A model generated the notes under the pieces. The model was given only the letters and a program-made list of their open reading frames with translations. It was not told the DNA's origin and made no database searches. DNA of 64,000 bases. Source: Bacteroidales bacterium. Its GTDB lineage: Bacteria; Bacteroidota; Bacteroidia; Bacteroidales; UBA932. Within the stretch, counting starts at the first letter, position 1, and every line of letters starts with the position of its first letter. Below, piece by piece: positions 8,094-15,768 of this stretch. Where the stretch lies: NCBI GenBank assembly GCA_017415715.1, contig JAFQFD010000019.1, positions 43,655-107,654 of the forward strand. Direction: 5' to 3'. Both the position numbers and the translations under genes were made by a program.

Positions 8094-8618
8094 CCCGAAT
8101 ACAGGGAACTGACTCCGGTTCAGCGTCGCGTCCTCTTTCTTGCTGCCCTGCTTCATGATGTCGGCAAGACCGTTACTACCCGTCAGGAGGGTTCGGAATG
8201 GACGTCTCCGGGACATGCCTCAAAGGGAGCCCTGATGGCAAGGGAAATGCTGTGGAAGGAGTTCGGGATGTGTGGAGCCGAGGAACTGATGCGCATGAGG
8301 GAGGCGGTGGTTGCCCTTGTGAAATATCATTCGTTCCCGTCTTAGGAGGAGACCAAGGAGTATCCCAGGAAGCGTCAGCCGTTCGTGTGGAATGCCACCT
8401 GCATAACGGTCGACATCCGTCGTCAGCTGATAGACCTGTTCGAGTCCTATGGCGCCTCTGTCCGCATAGTGTATCTAGAGACCGATATGAAGACGCATCT
8501 GCACCGCAATGTGAACCGTGAATATCCGGTTCCGGAGGAGGTGATTGCCAACATGCTGAGCAAGCTGTCAATTCCTGAGATCCATGAGGCAAGGATGGTG
8601 GAATGGATAAACATTTGA
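8094..8618 (+). pseudogene. remnant of an HD-domain / P-loop polynucleotide-kinase-like fusion gene
   Basis: One frame contains two recognisable pieces split by a TAG at 8343-8345. The first encodes an HD phosphohydrolase segment (AALLHDVGKTVTTRQEG, then TSPGHASKGALMARE and VKYHSFP). The second encodes the C-terminal end of a P-loop kinase (WNATCITVDIRRQLIDL, YGASVRIVYLE, RNVNREYPVPEEVI). In intact relatives these surround an ATP-binding loop and further HD sequence. Here the N terminus, the Walker A motif and the middle are missing, and no start codon precedes the HD piece. The gene therefore looks deleted and dead. Its end overlaps the next gene by 16 nt. Relatives are annotated as AAA/HD proteins with probable RNA- or nucleotide-repair roles. 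Confidence 0.75.
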
Positions 8619-9595
8619 GTAGTAAGGGAATAAAATGTAATGAAGATAGGAGTGTGATAGTAGAGCTGATTAACAAGATTGAAGACGAGGTGTGGAGGTC
8701 GGGATGCGGCTACCTTTATGACCATTATGACGAACTGGTGAGTCTCCTTAATGCAACGGGGAAGGAAAACCTCACCAGGGAGGAAATAGGCTCGCTAAGG
8801 GGACTGGTCAGCAGGTACGCATATGAGAGTACATATGACAACAGCTCGTCGGTGAACTGGATATGGTATTCGGTGCGTGCGTTCTACTGTGCAGATTCCC
8901 TGGTGGACTATCTGCCGGAGATTAACCATGAGCACTTTTACGGGCTTCTTAACGGATGCTTTCTTGAGCTGGTGGAGAGCGGCAGGGCTCCTATCATCAG
9001 ACAGGAGGTGTTCGACAGGTACCTGGAGATGAACCTCATGGAAGATAACAGAAGGGAACTGTACTCCAAGCTGGTGAGGAAGTCGGCAGGTGAGATCGGG
9101 ATGTCCAGATTGTGGAGACCCGATGAGAACGAGCTCGCAGATGCGTACGCAAAGGCATGCAACCATATCATCAGGGATTACCTTAAACGATACGATGACT
9201 ACTCGCTGCTGAAGGACTGGCTCCCAAAGCTGGGTGTCGTGCGTGTGGCGGACTTCTGGTACAGGTATCCGGAAAGCACCGACTATGAGTATGCTTCCGA
9301 ATTCACAAGGACGACCGTAGATGAGAGACTATACAGGATGATGAACATGCTGCTGCACCTGCACAGCATCTGGTACTGGCGTAATCCGAGTGAGATGATA
9401 GAAACCCTGTCTTCGGATTATCTGATCGCGCTGCTGGAGGTGCATGACGATCGTGAATTCGAAATGACGCTGTTCAACATGGTCGGTCTTCCGTTCAACC
9501 AGAAGGTAAAGGATGTTATGGAACATTTTGCACACGATGATGATCGGAATGTCTCTGAAATGGCAGCTGCGCTGCTGAAATCGTATAATGCCTGA
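8603..9595 (+). CDS. uncharacterised helical protein (330 aa)
   Basis: A soluble, strongly helical protein without a recognised family. It is rich in Tyr, Trp, Asp and Glu, with helix-like repeats such as VNWIWYSVRAFYCAD and FWYRYPESTDYEY. The C terminus ends in a HEAT-like helix pair (FEMTLFNMVGLPFNQ to MAAALLKSY). No signal peptide or transmembrane segment is seen. The start at 8603 lies inside the 3' end of the broken kinase gene, so expression may depend on a promoter inside that remnant or on the upstream genes. A strong terminator follows. Confidence 0.65.
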   Translation: MDKHLSSKGIKCNEDRSVIVELINKIEDEVWRSGCGYLYDHYDELVSLLNATGKENLTREEIGSLRGLVSRYAYESTYDNSSSVNWIWYSVRAFYCADSLVDYLPEINHEHFYGLLNGCFLELVESGRAPIIRQEVFDRYLEMNLMEDNRRELYSKLVRKSAGEIGMSRLWRPDENELADAYAKACNHIIRDYLKRYDDYSLLKDWLPKLGVVRVADFWYRYPESTDYEYASEFTRTTVDERLYRMMNMLLHLHSIWYWRNPSEMIETLSSDYLIALLEVHDDREFEMTLFNMVGLPFNQKVKDVMEHFAHDDDRNVSEMAAALLKSYNA

Positions 9596-9611
9596 TGTCT
9601 ACTGAAAGACT

Positions 9612-9650
9612 GAGCCGCCGGACCCCGAATGGGGAACGGCGGCTCTTTTT
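9612..9650 (+). terminator. intrinsic terminator after the 330-aa gene
   Basis: GAGCCGCCG (9612-9620) pairs with CGGCGGCTC (9637-9645), with an inner CCCC/GGGG pair, followed by TTTTT. It separates this plus-strand gene from the convergent HAD-PBP gene. Confidence 0.85.
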
Positions 9651-9672
9651 CGATAACTACGCTTATCAGAAA

Positions 9673-11865
9673 TTATCGAACAGCTTCTATGCGGGAAATG
9701 AACTCCCGGACGGTCTCGGACGGCAGACTTCCTCCCGGATGGTTCTGATGGGTCGGTCTGGTGAACAGGACGCACATGACGCTGTAGTGGGGCTCGTCGG
9801 CAGGGTAGAAGCCCGCGAAGGTGCTGGCATATTGGCTTCTGCGTTCCTGATCGTGGTATGGGTCCGCACTTCCTCCCCGAAGCTCCGGATCGATGATCTG
9901 GCGTGATGTGCCTGTCTTTCCTGCTATCTGCAGCGGCATTCCTGCAAGACGCTTTCCTGTCCCGTCCTCGACGCATGCGGCCAACGCTCTCCTGAGCGTA
10001 TCGGCCACTTCTTGCCTCAGGGCCCTTTCCTCGCGTTCCCGCGGTAGCACTGTCAGGTACCCATCGGTCTCGTCCTCGGTTCCCTTTACCAACATCGGCA
10101 GCATCATCCTGCCGCCGTTGGCTATGGTGTTGTAGAAGGTGAGTATCTGCAGCGGGCACATGGTGAATCCGTATCCAGCGCCGACCGACATCAGGTCGGT
10201 CATGCCGTCTTCCCCCTTGCTAGTCATCCTCATGCACGGCATCGTCCCGTGCGTGAATTCCGACGGGCTCACGCAGAATGCCCTGTACCAGTCGAGGAAG
10301 TAGTCCGGTGTCGGGGAATATAGTGAGGCGATATGCGAGGCTACATATCTGGAAGACATCGACAGACCGTCGATTACCGAAATGCTGTCTGTCCTATGCT
10401 CTGACTCATACTTTCGGATGGCGGGGTCAGACAAGATTCCGTTGACAGGGATGCCGTGCCTTGTCGGAATCCTTTGGTCAAGCGAGGTGATCAGCCTGTC
10501 GGACAGGGCGCATGCGAGCGTCATGGTCTGTGCCACAGCTCCGGGTTCGTAGGAGTAATCCAGGGCATAGTTGAAGTACTCTCCGACTGTTTCGTCATCC
10601 AGCCTGTGCATGTTAGCCATGCTTATTATCGCGCCGGTCTCGACCTCCATCAGCATCAGGCATCCGCCTGCAATGTCTTCATCGCTCTCCACCGCCTGTC
10701 GTAGGACGGAGTCTGCCAGTGTCTGATAAGCCATGCACAAGGTTGTGTGAATGTCCTTTCCGTCTGTACTCTCCTTGGTCTCAACAGTCCATTGTACATT
10801 CCTTCCCCTCCTGCGTCCGGTCTTCTTCCTGATGTATCCGTCCTCTCCTCGTAGTGCCTCGTCCATAGCCTGCTCCACACCGAACAGGTACTGGCCTGTG
10901 CCTCTGTTCCATGCACCGATGGCTCTTCTGCCCAGCTCGCCGTATGGGTATATCCTGACCTCCTTGGATGTGCGGATGAATCCTCCGCGCTTCCCGCTGC
11001 TGAAAAGTGTGAGGGAACGGAGCGTATCTGCCATTGACAGGTCGATGTCCTTGGCTATGGGGATATGGCGTCTCCTGTTCTTGCGCCCCTTCTGGAAATA
11101 GTCCCACCACTGAGGCGCCGTCCTTTCCGGAAGGATTGCGGCTATCTCCTGCGCCAGCATCCGTGACTTCTCATTCCATTCCGGCTCGCTTTCTATCATG
11201 CAGCAGTCGAAGTGGATGTCATAGACCGTGCGGCTGGTGGCTACCACATTCCCGTCAGTATCCAGAAGGTCGCCCCTTCCGGCATGCAGGGCATGTGTCA
11301 CCGTGCCGTCTCCTGGCCTGTTGACCATGCGCCAGATGAACGGTCTGGCTTCTCTGTAGATGAATAGGCAGGCAAGCAGCAGGACGGCTGTCAGTGCATA
11401 TGTTTTCCATCTGGGACGTCTGTGAGGGACAGTAGAAGGGTTCTTGCCGTGGTTCCTTATAAAACTGATGACATTGAGCAGTTCACCCTCATGGCAGAGG
11501 TTGACCCTGCAGAGGGAGTCCCTTCTTCTGATGGTGTCCAATGCCGCGATCTCGGCCTGGAACGGGTAGTCCTCTATCCAGATGAAGTCGCTTCCGGGGT
11601 CTATAGCCTCCGTCTTCAGCGTGTCCCATTCAGTGGCCTTGATCTTGCCGAGTTTCTTCAGCGTCCTGCCGCTGAAGTGCCTTGAGAGGTACTCCATAGT
11701 TTGAGTACTGTCTCCCTTGCAGTGGGTGGTCAGCCAGTAAACGTCGTACCGTCCTGACGTGATGAAGTCTATCAGTGTCTGCGCATGTTCTGCCGGCTGT
11801 CCTGTCCGGTAATCCAGAAGGACGCCGTCGATGTCCAGATATATTCTCGTCTTGCTTCTCTTCAT
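9673..11865 (-). CDS. HAD-like domain fused to a catalytically defective class B penicillin-binding-protein-like domain
   Basis: The 730-residue protein is an unusual fusion. Residues about 1-130 resemble a HAD phosphatase (DIDGVLLDY motif I, WLTTH motif II, then a Lys and WIEDYP motif). A single membrane segment lies at about 155-171. The rest follows the FtsI/PBP2 plan: GRGDLLDTDGNVVATS (about 196-211), then a transpeptidase-like domain from about 400. The catalytic SxxK, normally EPGSxxK, reads EPGAVAQ (443-446), with Ala for Ser and Gln for Lys. I checked this in the bases at about 10538-10556. The SxN motif reads SSR (504-506). KTGT (650-653) is kept. It should not acylate substrates, so a sensor or scaffold of peptidoglycan or beta-lactams is possible. 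It is last in the DUF1232 / PP2C / LMW-PTP operon. Confidence 0.85.
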   Translation of the reverse strand: MKRSKTRIYLDIDGVLLDYRTGQPAEHAQTLIDFITSGRYDVYWLTTHCKGDSTQTMEYLSRHFSGRTLKKLGKIKATEWDTLKTEAIDPGSDFIWIEDYPFQAEIAALDTIRRRDSLCRVNLCHEGELLNVISFIRNHGKNPSTVPHRRPRWKTYALTAVLLLACLFIYREARPFIWRMVNRPGDGTVTHALHAGRGDLLDTDGNVVATSRTVYDIHFDCCMIESEPEWNEKSRMLAQEIAAILPERTAPQWWDYFQKGRKNRRRHIPIAKDIDLSMADTLRSLTLFSSGKRGGFIRTSKEVRIYPYGELGRRAIGAWNRGTGQYLFGVEQAMDEALRGEDGYIRKKTGRRRGRNVQWTVETKESTDGKDIHTTLCMAYQTLADSVLRQAVESDEDIAGGCLMLMEVETGAIISMANMHRLDDETVGEYFNYALDYSYEPGAVAQTMTLACALSDRLITSLDQRIPTRHGIPVNGILSDPAIRKYESEHRTDSISVIDGLSMSSRYVASHIASLYSPTPDYFLDWYRAFCVSPSEFTHGTMPCMRMTSKGEDGMTDLMSVGAGYGFTMCPLQILTFYNTIANGGRMMLPMLVKGTEDETDGYLTVLPREREERALRQEVADTLRRALAACVEDGTGKRLAGMPLQIAGKTGTSRQIIDPELRGGSADPYHDQERRSQYASTFAGFYPADEPHYSVMCVLFTRPTHQNHPGGSLPSETVREFISRIEAVR

Positions 11866-11876
11866 GATGGTTGTCT

Positions 11877-12329
11877 TTATTGTCTGTCAATCTTCTGGGT
11901 TATCGCCTCGCATGCCCTTTCCAGGTCTGCAAGCACGCTCATGTAGAAGTCCTTCGGGCGGCATGTGGGGTCGTATACCACTTCGGATGACTCCAGTGCC
12001 CATTTCATCAGCAGATGTATCCTGTGATGATAGCTGTGTGGGATTATGCCCTTCATGTAGCTCACATGGTGCGGCTCCATGCAGAGGATGAGGTCTGAGC
12101 CGATTGCCGAGATGCTGTCGACTCTTCTGGTCTTCCCTGATATCCCGTATCCGGCTTCAGCTGCGACCTCCAGCATCGTCCTGTCCCGGTCAAGGCCGTC
12201 AGTCGCTCCCGTCCCTGCGGACGTTACCTTCACGCATGTGATTCCGGCTTCAGCAAGCTTTCTTCTGAGGATGCCTTCGGCAAGCGGGGAACGCGTCATG
12301 TTCCCGGTGCATATGAACATTACATTCAT
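11877..12329 (-). CDS. low-molecular-weight protein tyrosine phosphatase
   Basis: The 150-residue protein has the LMW-PTP phosphate loop near its N terminus, ICTGNMTRSPLAE (Cys7, Arg13, Ser14), and the general-acid motif as YDPTC near residue 125. Such enzymes remove phosphate from protein tyrosine or, in some bacteria, arginine. It lies 11 nt upstream of the HAD-PBP gene and 1 nt after the PP2C gene in the same operon, so both Ser/Thr- and Tyr-directed dephosphorylation are encoded together. No tyrosine kinase is visible in the window. The kinase-AAA gene at 17960 is the only protein kinase candidate. Confidence 0.9.
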   Translation of the reverse strand: MNVMFICTGNMTRSPLAEGILRRKLAEAGITCVKVTSAGTGATDGLDRDRTMLEVAAEAGYGISGKTRRVDSISAIGSDLILCMEPHHVSYMKGIIPHSYHHRIHLLMKWALESSEVVYDPTCRPKDFYMSVLADLERACEAITQKIDRQ

Positions 12330-12330
12330 G

Positions 12331-13008
12331 TCATTCTATGGTTATGAGTATTGCGCTGTAGTTGTCCTCCGCATACTTCTCGCAGAGGAACTTATATGTA
12401 TCCATGATCTCCTCGGGATCCTTGTCGTCAAGCATGCGGTCTCTGAGTATGTCGGGTCTGATGGAACTCCACAAGCCGTCGGAGCAGAGGAACACTCTGT
12501 CACCCGGCTCTACTTTGGAGGTAAAGACATCCGGCGTGGCCATGTCGGGATGACCAGTGAAGAACCCCCTGGCAAGGGGCGCCCCGATGCAGTTTCCGGC
12601 ATTGTGGTCTGTCGTCATGTACTTGGCTTTCCCTTCGCAGCCGTATACATAGCATCTGCTGTCCCCGCAGTGCGCGACGGTCAGCTGTTTTCCGTCGATA
12701 TGTGCCATTACCATAGTGGTTCCCATCTGTATGCCGCCGTATACGTCCGACATCGTGTCAAGGGTCCATGCTGCACGTGATATCATGAAACGGATATTTT
12801 CCTCGTCACCATCCCGTTTCCGCATGATGGCCCTGCATATGGAGGCTGCGACGATCTTTGCGGCCGTCCCTCCCATGGCATGCCCTCCCATGCCGTCGCA
12901 GAGAACGAAGGAATACCTTCCGTTCTCTGCATCGGTCATGGTTCTGATATGGTCCTGGTTCTCGCTTCTCGGACCCTTCTCGCTGAATGTATTATAGGTG
13001 ATCTTCAT
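12331..13008 (-). CDS. PP2C-family protein serine/threonine phosphatase
   Basis: The 225-residue protein is a compact stand-alone PP2C with all metal-binding motifs: RSENQD near the N terminus, DGMGGHAMGG (about 39-48), GTTMV, HCGDSR, CSDGLW and a C-terminal DNYSAILI. It has no membrane segment. PP2C enzymes reverse Ser/Thr kinase signalling. It sits between the DUF1232 gene and the tyrosine phosphatase gene in a four-gene operon. The likely counterpart is the kinase domain of the kinase-AAA protein 5 kb away, by analogy with other kinase/PP2C/vWA clusters. That pairing is inference. Confidence 0.92.
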   Translation of the reverse strand: MKITYNTFSEKGPRSENQDHIRTMTDAENGRYSFVLCDGMGGHAMGGTAAKIVAASICRAIMRKRDGDEENIRFMISRAAWTLDTMSDVYGGIQMGTTMVMAHIDGKQLTVAHCGDSRCYVYGCEGKAKYMTTDHNAGNCIGAPLARGFFTGHPDMATPDVFTSKVEPGDRVFLCSDGLWSSIRPDILRDRMLDDKDPEEIMDTYKFLCEKYAEDNYSAILITIE

Positions 13009-13024
13009 GATGTGCTCTTATGGA

Positions 13025-13462
13025 TTATGCTCCGGATCCTTTGATGGAATACTCAGGTCCGAACCATTCCTCTACTTTTTCCTTTGCCTTTAATTCTATG
13101 GCAGGGGTGATGTTCTTGCCGATCCTGTTGATGACAAACGCTATGGCTGCACCATCGTCAATCAGTCCGATACCTCCGAACTTTGCGAATGGAATGATGT
13201 CCCTACGCGACACCGTGTATATGATTGCTGCATAGATGAGTATCTTGTCCAACTTTGGTGTCTTCGGGTCGTCAAGGACGTACCAAGCCTGCAGACACTT
13301 CTCGCATGCCTCCCTTTTGAGCGTATTACCATATTTCTTGATGTCTTCCCAGGCTTCCTGGCAGCGTGCCTTCCAGTCAATGTCCTTGAGTTTTTCCAAA
13401 TGCGGTTTGAAGTCTAATCCATTCATTACAGCCGCAAGAATTAATAAGCAGATTAATAACAT
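13025..13462 (-). CDS. DUF1232 (YkvA-type) membrane protein
   Basis: The 145-residue protein has an N-terminal hydrophobic segment (MLLICLLILAAVM), then a charged helical stretch. The DUF1232 signature follows at about residues 68-115: LDKILIYAAIIYTVSRRDIIP, continuing into a GLIDDGAAIAFV segment (about 98-110). DUF1232 proteins are small membrane proteins of unknown function. It is the first gene of the operon leading to PP2C, LMW-PTP and HAD-PBP. The start lies in a stretch that is also open in another frame (13377-13568), but that frame has no family resemblance. Confidence 0.8.
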   Translation of the reverse strand: MLLICLLILAAVMNGLDFKPHLEKLKDIDWKARCQEAWEDIKKYGNTLKREACEKCLQAWYVLDDPKTPKLDKILIYAAIIYTVSRRDIIPFAKFGGIGLIDDGAAIAFVINRIGKNITPAIELKAKEKVEEWFGPEYSIKGSGA

Positions 13463-13614
13463 TGTAATTGGTTTTAAGTTGTTGTTTCTGTTCCTTGGCG
13501 GCCCTCTTCGAGGCTGCCTTTGTATTTATAGATACAGGTTTTCCGTAAATCTCCCACCTGACCTGCAATTTTTCCCGAATTCCTTTCCGCTACTTCAGGA
13601 AGATGGAGGCGCAG

Positions 13615-14075
13615 TCACGGCTGCCATACGTGAAGTTCAGGCCGGCCCTGATAAGCGGCAGTGCATACTCCTTTACGGATTCGAATTCCTCCTCGAACCC
13701 CCAACAGTTTCAGAGACTTGGCGCACTTGTACAGCCTTATAGGCCAGTCCTGCCATCTCTGGTCCGGGTCGGGGTCGGCGACATTGAATCTTCCCCTCAG
13801 GTCCCATCCCCAGGAGAGCATCAGCAGCTCCACTCCGCGGAGAAACCTTCCGATGACCTCCTCGTCCTGCCTGAGCAGCTGCGCCTCATGCTCGTAGATT
13901 GCATAGGCTGCTCCATAGGCTCCGGAGTGACATCCGTACGGGAACGTGAATGGTGAAACATGTTCCATTGCCTTTCTTTCGCCCATTCCTCGAACTTCTC
14001 CACCTGGGCTGCGTGTCTTGCCTTGAGTCTGTCTATGCCGACAAAATCCGCACTCTCGTTTCTTCTTTTGTTCAT
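13615..14075 (-). pseudogene. frameshifted Bacteroidota hypothetical protein gene
   Basis: Two frames each carry a coherent half. From ATG 14075 the first reads MNKRRNESADFVGIDRLKAR to KERQWNMFHHS. The second, from about 13948 to 13615, reads FPYGCHSGAYGAAYAIYE, then GVELLMLSWGWDL and WQDWPIRLYKCAKSL. From memory, intact family members join these through a short aromatic stretch (FHxxHYDWW-like). Here the join is shortened and out of frame near 13945-13955, suggesting a small deletion. The function of the family is unknown. A sequencing error is possible but would have to be a multi-base loss. Confidence 0.6.
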
Positions 14076-14204
14076 TCAATGTTTTATCTATAATATACGG
14101 TCTGCCGCTCTTCCTGTGATGCGGTATCGGTATGGAGCCTGACGAAGCGTTGAATCTATCTTCCTTTCTTACCGGTGTACATCATTTTCTTCGGTCTGCG
14201 GATC

Positions 14205-14223
14205 ATGCGTGCAATTCACTTAA
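14205..14223. promoter_or_regulatory. distal NrtR-type operator copy (degenerate) upstream of nrtR-like gene
   Basis: ATGCGT-N7-ACTTAA, a weak match to TTGCGT-N7-ACGCAA, placed exactly 52 bp before the proximal operator, the same spacing as at two other promoters in the window. Confidence 0.5.
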
Positions 14224-14251
14224 AAGATTTTGTTCTTTATTTTATTTGTTG

Positions 14252-14275
14252 TAAATTTGCGTTATAAATACACAA
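14252..14275 (+). promoter_or_regulatory. -7 box and overlapping operator of the nrtR-like gene
   Basis: TAAATTTG (14252-14259) matches TAnnTTTG. The operator TTGCGTTATAAATACACAA (14257-14275) begins inside it and ends 6 nt before the ATG. Binding there should block the promoter, consistent with autorepression. Confidence 0.7.
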
Positions 14276-14281
14276 AGAATA

Positions 14282-14989
14282 ATGGAAGGAATGTATTGCT
14301 ATAGGTATCCGCATCCGGCGGTGACGACAGACTGCGTCGTTTTCGGTTATGATCCCAATGACGGTCTGTCTGTCCTTTTGATCAGGCGAGGAGTGGAACC
14401 GTTCAAGGACTGCTGGGCTCTCCCCGGAGGATTTGTCAGGATAGATGAAGAGGTGGCCGCTTGCGCCAGCCGCGAACTTAACGAGGAGACCGGTCTGCAG
14501 CTTTCGCATCTGTCCAATCTGAAGGAATTGGGATGCTATTCCGGTGTTGACAGAGACCCGCGTGAGAGGGTAATCACTATAGCCTATTACCAGCTCGTCA
14601 GAAAGAGTGAGGTCAAGGGTGGCGATGATGCAAGGGAGGCACGCTGGTTCCCTGTGGATAACCTGCCGGCGTTCCCTTTTGATCACGATAAGATAGTGGA
14701 GCATGCGATCGAAAGGTTGAAGCGCGACATCTATTTTGAGCCGATAGGTTTCAACATATTGCCTGAGGTGTTTACCATGCCGCAGCTTTACAAGCTCTAC
14801 AAGTCCATCCTCAAGGTGGACTTCGACAGAAGGAACTTCGCCAACAAGATGATGAAGCTTGGAGTTGTTGACCAGGTCGGCAATCGTCCTAAGGATGCCA
14901 GCAGGAGAACTCCGATCCAGTACAGGTTCAACAAGGAAAGATATGAGATGTTGAAAAATGACAAGAAGGCGTTCAGAATGGAATTCTGA
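14282..14989 (+). CDS. nrtR: NrtR-family regulator (Nudix domain plus winged helix)
   Basis: The 235-residue protein has an N-terminal Nudix domain (about 10-145) with a complete Nudix box starting at Gly50 (GFVRIDEEVAACASRELNEE, then TGL). A C-terminal winged helix follows (about 155-225) with the NrtR/AraR pattern LPEVFTMPQLYKLYKSIL and RRTPIQYRF. Known NrtR proteins repress NAD-related genes and respond to ADP-ribose; some relatives respond to sugars. The intact Nudix box suggests hydrolysis may be retained. Its promoter carries paired operator-like repeats that recur before the next Nudix gene and the second sirtuin gene, so it probably regulates itself and those genes. Ligand not shown. 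The gene symbol rests on family only. Confidence 0.85.
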   Translation: MEGMYCYRYPHPAVTTDCVVFGYDPNDGLSVLLIRRGVEPFKDCWALPGGFVRIDEEVAACASRELNEETGLQLSHLSNLKELGCYSGVDRDPRERVITIAYYQLVRKSEVKGGDDAREARWFPVDNLPAFPFDHDKIVEHAIERLKRDIYFEPIGFNILPEVFTMPQLYKLYKSILKVDFDRRNFANKMMKLGVVDQVGNRPKDASRRTPIQYRFNKERYEMLKNDKKAFRMEF

Positions 14990-15001
14990 TGCTAAAGTGA
15001 G

Positions 15002-15025
15002 ACTGGTGCATGCACCAGTTTTTTT
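15002..15025 (+). terminator. intrinsic terminator after nrtR-like gene
   Basis: Palindrome ACTGGTGCATGCACCAGT (15002-15019) followed by a run of seven T. The same stem sequence ends the next Nudix gene. Confidence 0.85.
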
Positions 15026-15040
15026 ACCTCAAGATTAAAT

Positions 15041-15059
15041 TTATGTAAAATTTACGCAA
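15041..15059. promoter_or_regulatory. distal NrtR-type operator of the second Nudix gene
   Basis: TTATGTAAAATTTACGCAA. The right arm is ACGCAA and the left arm is degenerate. It lies 52 bp before the proximal copy and is nearly identical to the site at 23472. Confidence 0.65.
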
Positions 15060-15092
15060 AACTCTTGTGCAGAAGAAAAATTATTGCTTACT

Positions 15093-15111
15093 TTGTGTAA
15101 AAGAAACGCAA
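15093..15111. promoter_or_regulatory. proximal NrtR-type operator of the second Nudix gene
   Basis: TTGTGTAAAAGAAACGCAA, with an imperfect -7 box (TTACTTTG, 15088-15095) running into its left arm. It ends 11 nt before the chosen ATG. Confidence 0.65.
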
Positions 15112-15122
15112 TTAGGTTGAGA

Positions 15123-15596
15123 ATGAATATTGGATCTTATACATATGACTTTGCCAGGCCTGCCATGACGGCTGACTGTGTGGTATTATGTCATGGAACT
15201 GAATCATTGGAGGTTCTGCTGATCGATCGTAGGTTCAGACCGTTCAAGGGATGTTGGGCCTTACCTGGCGGATTCATGATGATGGATGAGGACGCTGAGA
15301 CCGCCGCCAGGAGGGAACTGTACGAGGAAACGGGAGTCCGGGTTGATAAGGTCGAGCAGTGCGGTGCCTTCACCGATGTAGATAGAGATCCTCGTGAAAG
15401 GGTAGTGACCATAGCATACTATGCGCTAATAGACAAGACGGAAGCGGTAGCTGCAGATGATGCTCAGAAAGCCGAATGGTTTCCCGTTGATGCTCTTCCG
15501 CCTTTGGCATTTGATCACGACAGGATCATTCAGTCTGCGATGAATGACTTGTGGAATAAACGAAACATGCTGAACGATGACAGAAAGGAAATATAG
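15123..15596 (+). CDS. Nudix hydrolase (NrtR-like domain without winged helix)
   Basis: The 157-residue protein is closely related to the Nudix half of the preceding regulator (shared FKGCWALPGGF, VDRDPRERVVTIAYYAL, FPVDALPPLAFDHD). It stops before the DNA-binding part. The Nudix box is complete (GFMMMDEDAETAARRELYEE, then TGV). The ATG at 15123 is chosen because a longer frame from 15084 would translate through the operator and the -7 region. ADP-ribose pyrophosphatase activity is a reasonable guess from the relation to NrtR, but substrates of this family vary. It is followed by a terminator with the same stem as the one before it, pointing to tandem duplication of the Nudix unit. Confidence 0.85.
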   Translation: MNIGSYTYDFARPAMTADCVVLCHGTESLEVLLIDRRFRPFKGCWALPGGFMMMDEDAETAARRELYEETGVRVDKVEQCGAFTDVDRDPRERVVTIAYYALIDKTEAVAADDAQKAEWFPVDALPPLAFDHDRIIQSAMNDLWNKRNMLNDDRKEI

Positions 15597-15635
15597 AAAA
15601 ATAGTTGTCATAGGAGTCCTCGAGCAGGAGGGTAG

Positions 15636-15661
15636 ACTGGTGGACCGGCACCAGTTTTTTT
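15636..15661 (+). terminator. intrinsic terminator after the second Nudix gene
   Basis: ACTGGTG (15636-15642) and CACCAGT (15649-15655) followed by seven T. The stem is shared with the terminator at 15002. Confidence 0.85.
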
Positions 15662-15676
15662 ACCCCACAAGCTCGA

Positions 15677-15695
15677 TTGAGTAAAATATACTCAA
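15677..15695. promoter_or_regulatory. NrtR-type operator variant, perfect arms
   Basis: TTGAGTAAAATATACTCAA: arms TTGAGT/ACTCAA around the same AAAATAT core as the other sites. It lies 33 bp after the ACC that follows the terminator T-run, exactly as at 15026-15059. No clear partner lies 52 bp downstream. Confidence 0.55.
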
Positions 15696-15768
15696 AGATA
15701 CAAAAGTATACGCTGAAGTGGTAGATATACTGATTAGGAGACTCCTACTAAAGTAAAAGACACATGCT

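Noticed and set aside
13377-13568. Minus-strand frame overlapping the start of the DUF1232 gene
   Set aside because: It begins with TTG, has no family resemblance, and its second half lies in the DUF1232 coding region. It might be a remnant, but nothing supports it.
15729-15747. Expected second NrtR-type operator 52 bp after the 15677 copy
   Set aside because: The sequence there is a different palindrome (TAGGAGACTCCTA) and does not match the operator.
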